Shown: positions 62,385 to 64,000 of the stretch, in pieces
Numbering within the stretch: position 1 is the first letter of the stretch
Layout: the number at the start of each line of letters is the position of its first letter
Assembly: GCA_002116315.1 (NCBI GenBank)
Contig: KZ107851.1
Span: forward strand, 868,001-932,000
Reading direction: 5' to 3'
Source: Epicoccum nigrum
Lineage: Eukaryota > Ascomycota > Dothideomycetes > Pleosporales > Didymellaceae
Length of the DNA: 64,000 bases
Position numbers and translations under genes: made by a program
The notes under the pieces: model-generated
What the model was told of the DNA's origin: nothing
Databases searched by the model: none
What the model saw: only the letters and a program-made list of their open reading frames with translations

Positions 62385-63617
62385 ATGTCTTTTCTTTTGT
62401 TCGCGTACGCTTTCTGTTGTTATCTACTTGCATCTTTCTATTCAGCATTAATATACCTAATATCAGCATCGCATCACTTCGCATACTACCACGTTAAAGC
62501 ACTGCATTCGCCGGCGTATTGGGTCTCCAGCATTTACGCAGCACGGATATCTGTCTTCAACACCGCCATGTCGTCGACCAAGGTGGTCAACAAAACCCTC
62601 TCCATCCGCTCCATCGGCTCTCCAACAGATGCGTACAAAGCTCGCCAGTCCATGCTCTTCCGCGAACTCGAGCTGCTCCTAGATCTCACCCCAAGCACGT
62701 TCAGTTCGCAGCTTCTCTCGCTGCCCGCGGCCGTCCGCAGCCTCATTATCGCCTACCTACTCCCACCTATTGCGACTACGCGGCCAGACCTGCACACATG
62801 CTTATGGGGCGCCGAAATGATTGGGGGAGAGGCGTGGCGCCACGATGTCGTAGGCTATGGCCTCCGTGTGCCATATTCTCTGCGACTGCGGCCTGAGCTG
62901 CTTCTGATTAATAAAGCGCTGCAGGCAGAGGTGCAGGCTGCATACTGGGCTGCCAGCAACCTCACGCTGCACGCGGAGCTGCGCAACACCAAGTTCCAAA
63001 ACGACCTCTTCGACTATTCACCGCACATCCTGCGACTCCCCTTGCTAACTCACGCGTCCCGCGTACGCTTCTACGTCGAGTGGAACTACACACTTACCAA
63101 GGCGGCAAGTGCGCGAGAGCGCATGGCTGACTACGTGCGTATGGTGCAAGACTTCTGCAAGGCGATGGATGAGATTCTGGGGAAGGCGGACCGAGTTGAG
63201 GGTATGGAGCTCAGTGTACTGTTCTTCTGGAAGTACCGAAGCGGGAAGGTGTATCATTTGACCATGGCGGATTTGTTTGACGTTGAGGACGTTTTGAAAA
63301 AGTACGCTGAACCAAGGTGGCTTAGTATTTTAAAAGAGGCGCAAACAAGGGATGGATCAAGAACAACATCGCCAAGCGGCGGGCACCGAAGCACGGATTC
63401 GCAGAGTGATATATCGCTTGCCCCTGGTGCAGGGGTTGGCTACAAGCTCAGCAGCGAGAGAAAAGGCCTCGAGCAGAGCGGGGGTATGGAGATCTTTGTC
63501 AGCGCCGATCTAGAGGCATGCATGGGCAAGAAGAGGAAGGAGGTTGACTTCTACGGCAACTTCGCAGTCAACGAAACTCTGCCGCAACCTGCATTTGAGA
63601 CCGGGAAGATGATATAG
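62385..63617 (+). CDS. hypothetical protein, F-box/2EXR-like fungal family
   Basis: A frame of 410 residues; the better start may be the internal MSSTKVVNKTLSIRS at about 62569 (349 residues), because the upstream part is hydrophobic and unlike the rest. The core has LLSLPAAVRSLIIAYLLPP, then LLLINKALQAEVQAAYWAASNLTL and HASRVRFYVEW. This pattern is shared by many fungal proteins with an F-box-like or 2EXR fold, where a leucine-rich start precedes a 'parental/neighbour residues' helix. The C-terminus is polar and basic. Partners and function are unknown. If the first ATG is used, the N-terminus would form one or two membrane helices. Confidence 0.65.
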   Translation: MSFLLFAYAFCCYLLASFYSALIYLISASHHFAYYHVKALHSPAYWVSSIYAARISVFNTAMSSTKVVNKTLSIRSIGSPTDAYKARQSMLFRELELLLDLTPSTFSSQLLSLPAAVRSLIIAYLLPPIATTRPDLHTCLWGAEMIGGEAWRHDVVGYGLRVPYSLRLRPELLLINKALQAEVQAAYWAASNLTLHAELRNTKFQNDLFDYSPHILRLPLLTHASRVRFYVEWNYTLTKAASARERMADYVRMVQDFCKAMDEILGKADRVEGMELSVLFFWKYRSGKVYHLTMADLFDVEDVLKKYAEPRWLSILKEAQTRDGSRTTSPSGGHRSTDSQSDISLAPGAGVGYKLSSERKGLEQSGGMEIFVSADLEACMGKKRKEVDFYGNFAVNETLPQPAFETGKMI

Positions 63618-64000
63618 GGGAGGGGAGGGTACTACTTATATATGTTTTTTAGAAAACAGCGGTCGGAGCCAGAAGACAAATATAAAGAGCCCCCATGTCC
63701 TTTGTTGCGCCTACAACAAGTAGATACAACCCAACCTACGACACCTGCGCACCCAATAACAACTCCAGCATATTGTTCGAGACATCACGCCTCTGTATAG
63801 CCTTCTTCTTACTACTACACTTTCAATGCTATCTCTGTCGCTTTTGAACGTTATGGCGATGAGTAAAACCACTGACACGTGGCGTGCATGTAGGGCGGCG
63901 GCGTAGATAAGGTTACAGTTTGTAACTCAGCTTAAGCATACTTTAGCACTGCGATCGATGGAGACCGGGGTAGACCGAATATTGCCTGATGAGGAAGGTT
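63618..64000. other. 3' flank, no gene seen
   Basis: The last 380 bases hold no recognisable coding region or RNA gene. A gene may begin beyond the window edge. Confidence 0.5.

Noticed and set aside
1..64000. A dispersed 5S rRNA gene or secondary-metabolite cluster
   Set aside because: No 5S-like B/C-box sequence and no PKS, NRPS, terpene or P450 genes were seen.

Overview
The window is nuclear DNA of a filamentous ascomycete (Pezizomycotina, most likely a Dothideomycete; the species cannot be named from the sequence). The evidence is short introns (about 41-82 nt, with a few longer ones) with GT donors, CTAAC/CTGAC branch sites and AG acceptors; intron-bearing dispersed tRNA genes; and typically fungal proteins: a SAGA-type UBP8, a 7TM-RGS receptor, GPI-anchored wall proteins, DUF4188 and DUF6594 proteins, and a caspase-like protease. 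Genes lie on both strands without operons. I rebuilt most exon structures by joining frames at splice consensus sites; these are models, not transcript evidence.

Layout. 0-2.3 kb: the last codons of an unknown gene, then an AMSH-type JAMM deubiquitinase. 2.4-7.6 kb: a homocysteine S-methyltransferase, then two head-to-head GPI-anchored Ser/Thr/Pro-rich surface proteins, the smaller one carrying an in-frame stop. 7.6-11 kb: gene-poor, with tRNA-Asp. 11-19.4 kb: a basic nuclear-type orphan, mitoribosomal bL31m, a flavin reductase-like protein, tRNA-Ser, UBP8, tRNA-Glu and a DUF4188 protein. 20-22.6 kb: an OPT oligopeptide transporter. 22.6-29.2 kb: an accessory-looking island with a Cys-rich zinc-type protein, a caspase-like protease, a small orphan and a DUF6594 membrane protein. 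29-41.7 kb: housekeeping genes: HOP2, a MIT-type AAA ATPase, a mitoferrin-type carrier, mitochondrial AsnRS, a PARG-like macrodomain protein and COA6. 42-55 kb: SYS1, TFIIIC subunit TFC4, the 7TM-RGS receptor, a 1.9-kb transposon-rich gap and the Lgl/SRO7 homologue. 55-64 kb: three large, poorly characterised proteins.

Repeats. Comparing intergenic regions by eye shows two families of short inverted-repeat elements (MITE-like). Family A is about 220 bp with ends of the type CTCTTGCACGTC, and has four copies. One copy sits inside an intron of the RGS receptor gene and another has a perfect 5-bp target duplication. Family B is about 200-215 bp with ends of the type CAGCACCTTGC, and has three copies.

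Reading-frame breaks. Three otherwise coding-looking genes are interrupted: a one-base T-run insertion in mitoferrin, a two-base AT insertion in COA6, and a TAG in the small GPI protein. Two more mitochondrial-type proteins lack a convincing in-frame ATG. Either the assembly carries small indels or some of these genes are decaying. Functionally, several genes converge on mitochondria (bL31m, AsnRS, mitoferrin, COA6, flavin reductase-like, PPR-like protein) and on membrane traffic (AMSH, SYS1, SRO7), but nothing suggests a metabolic gene cluster.
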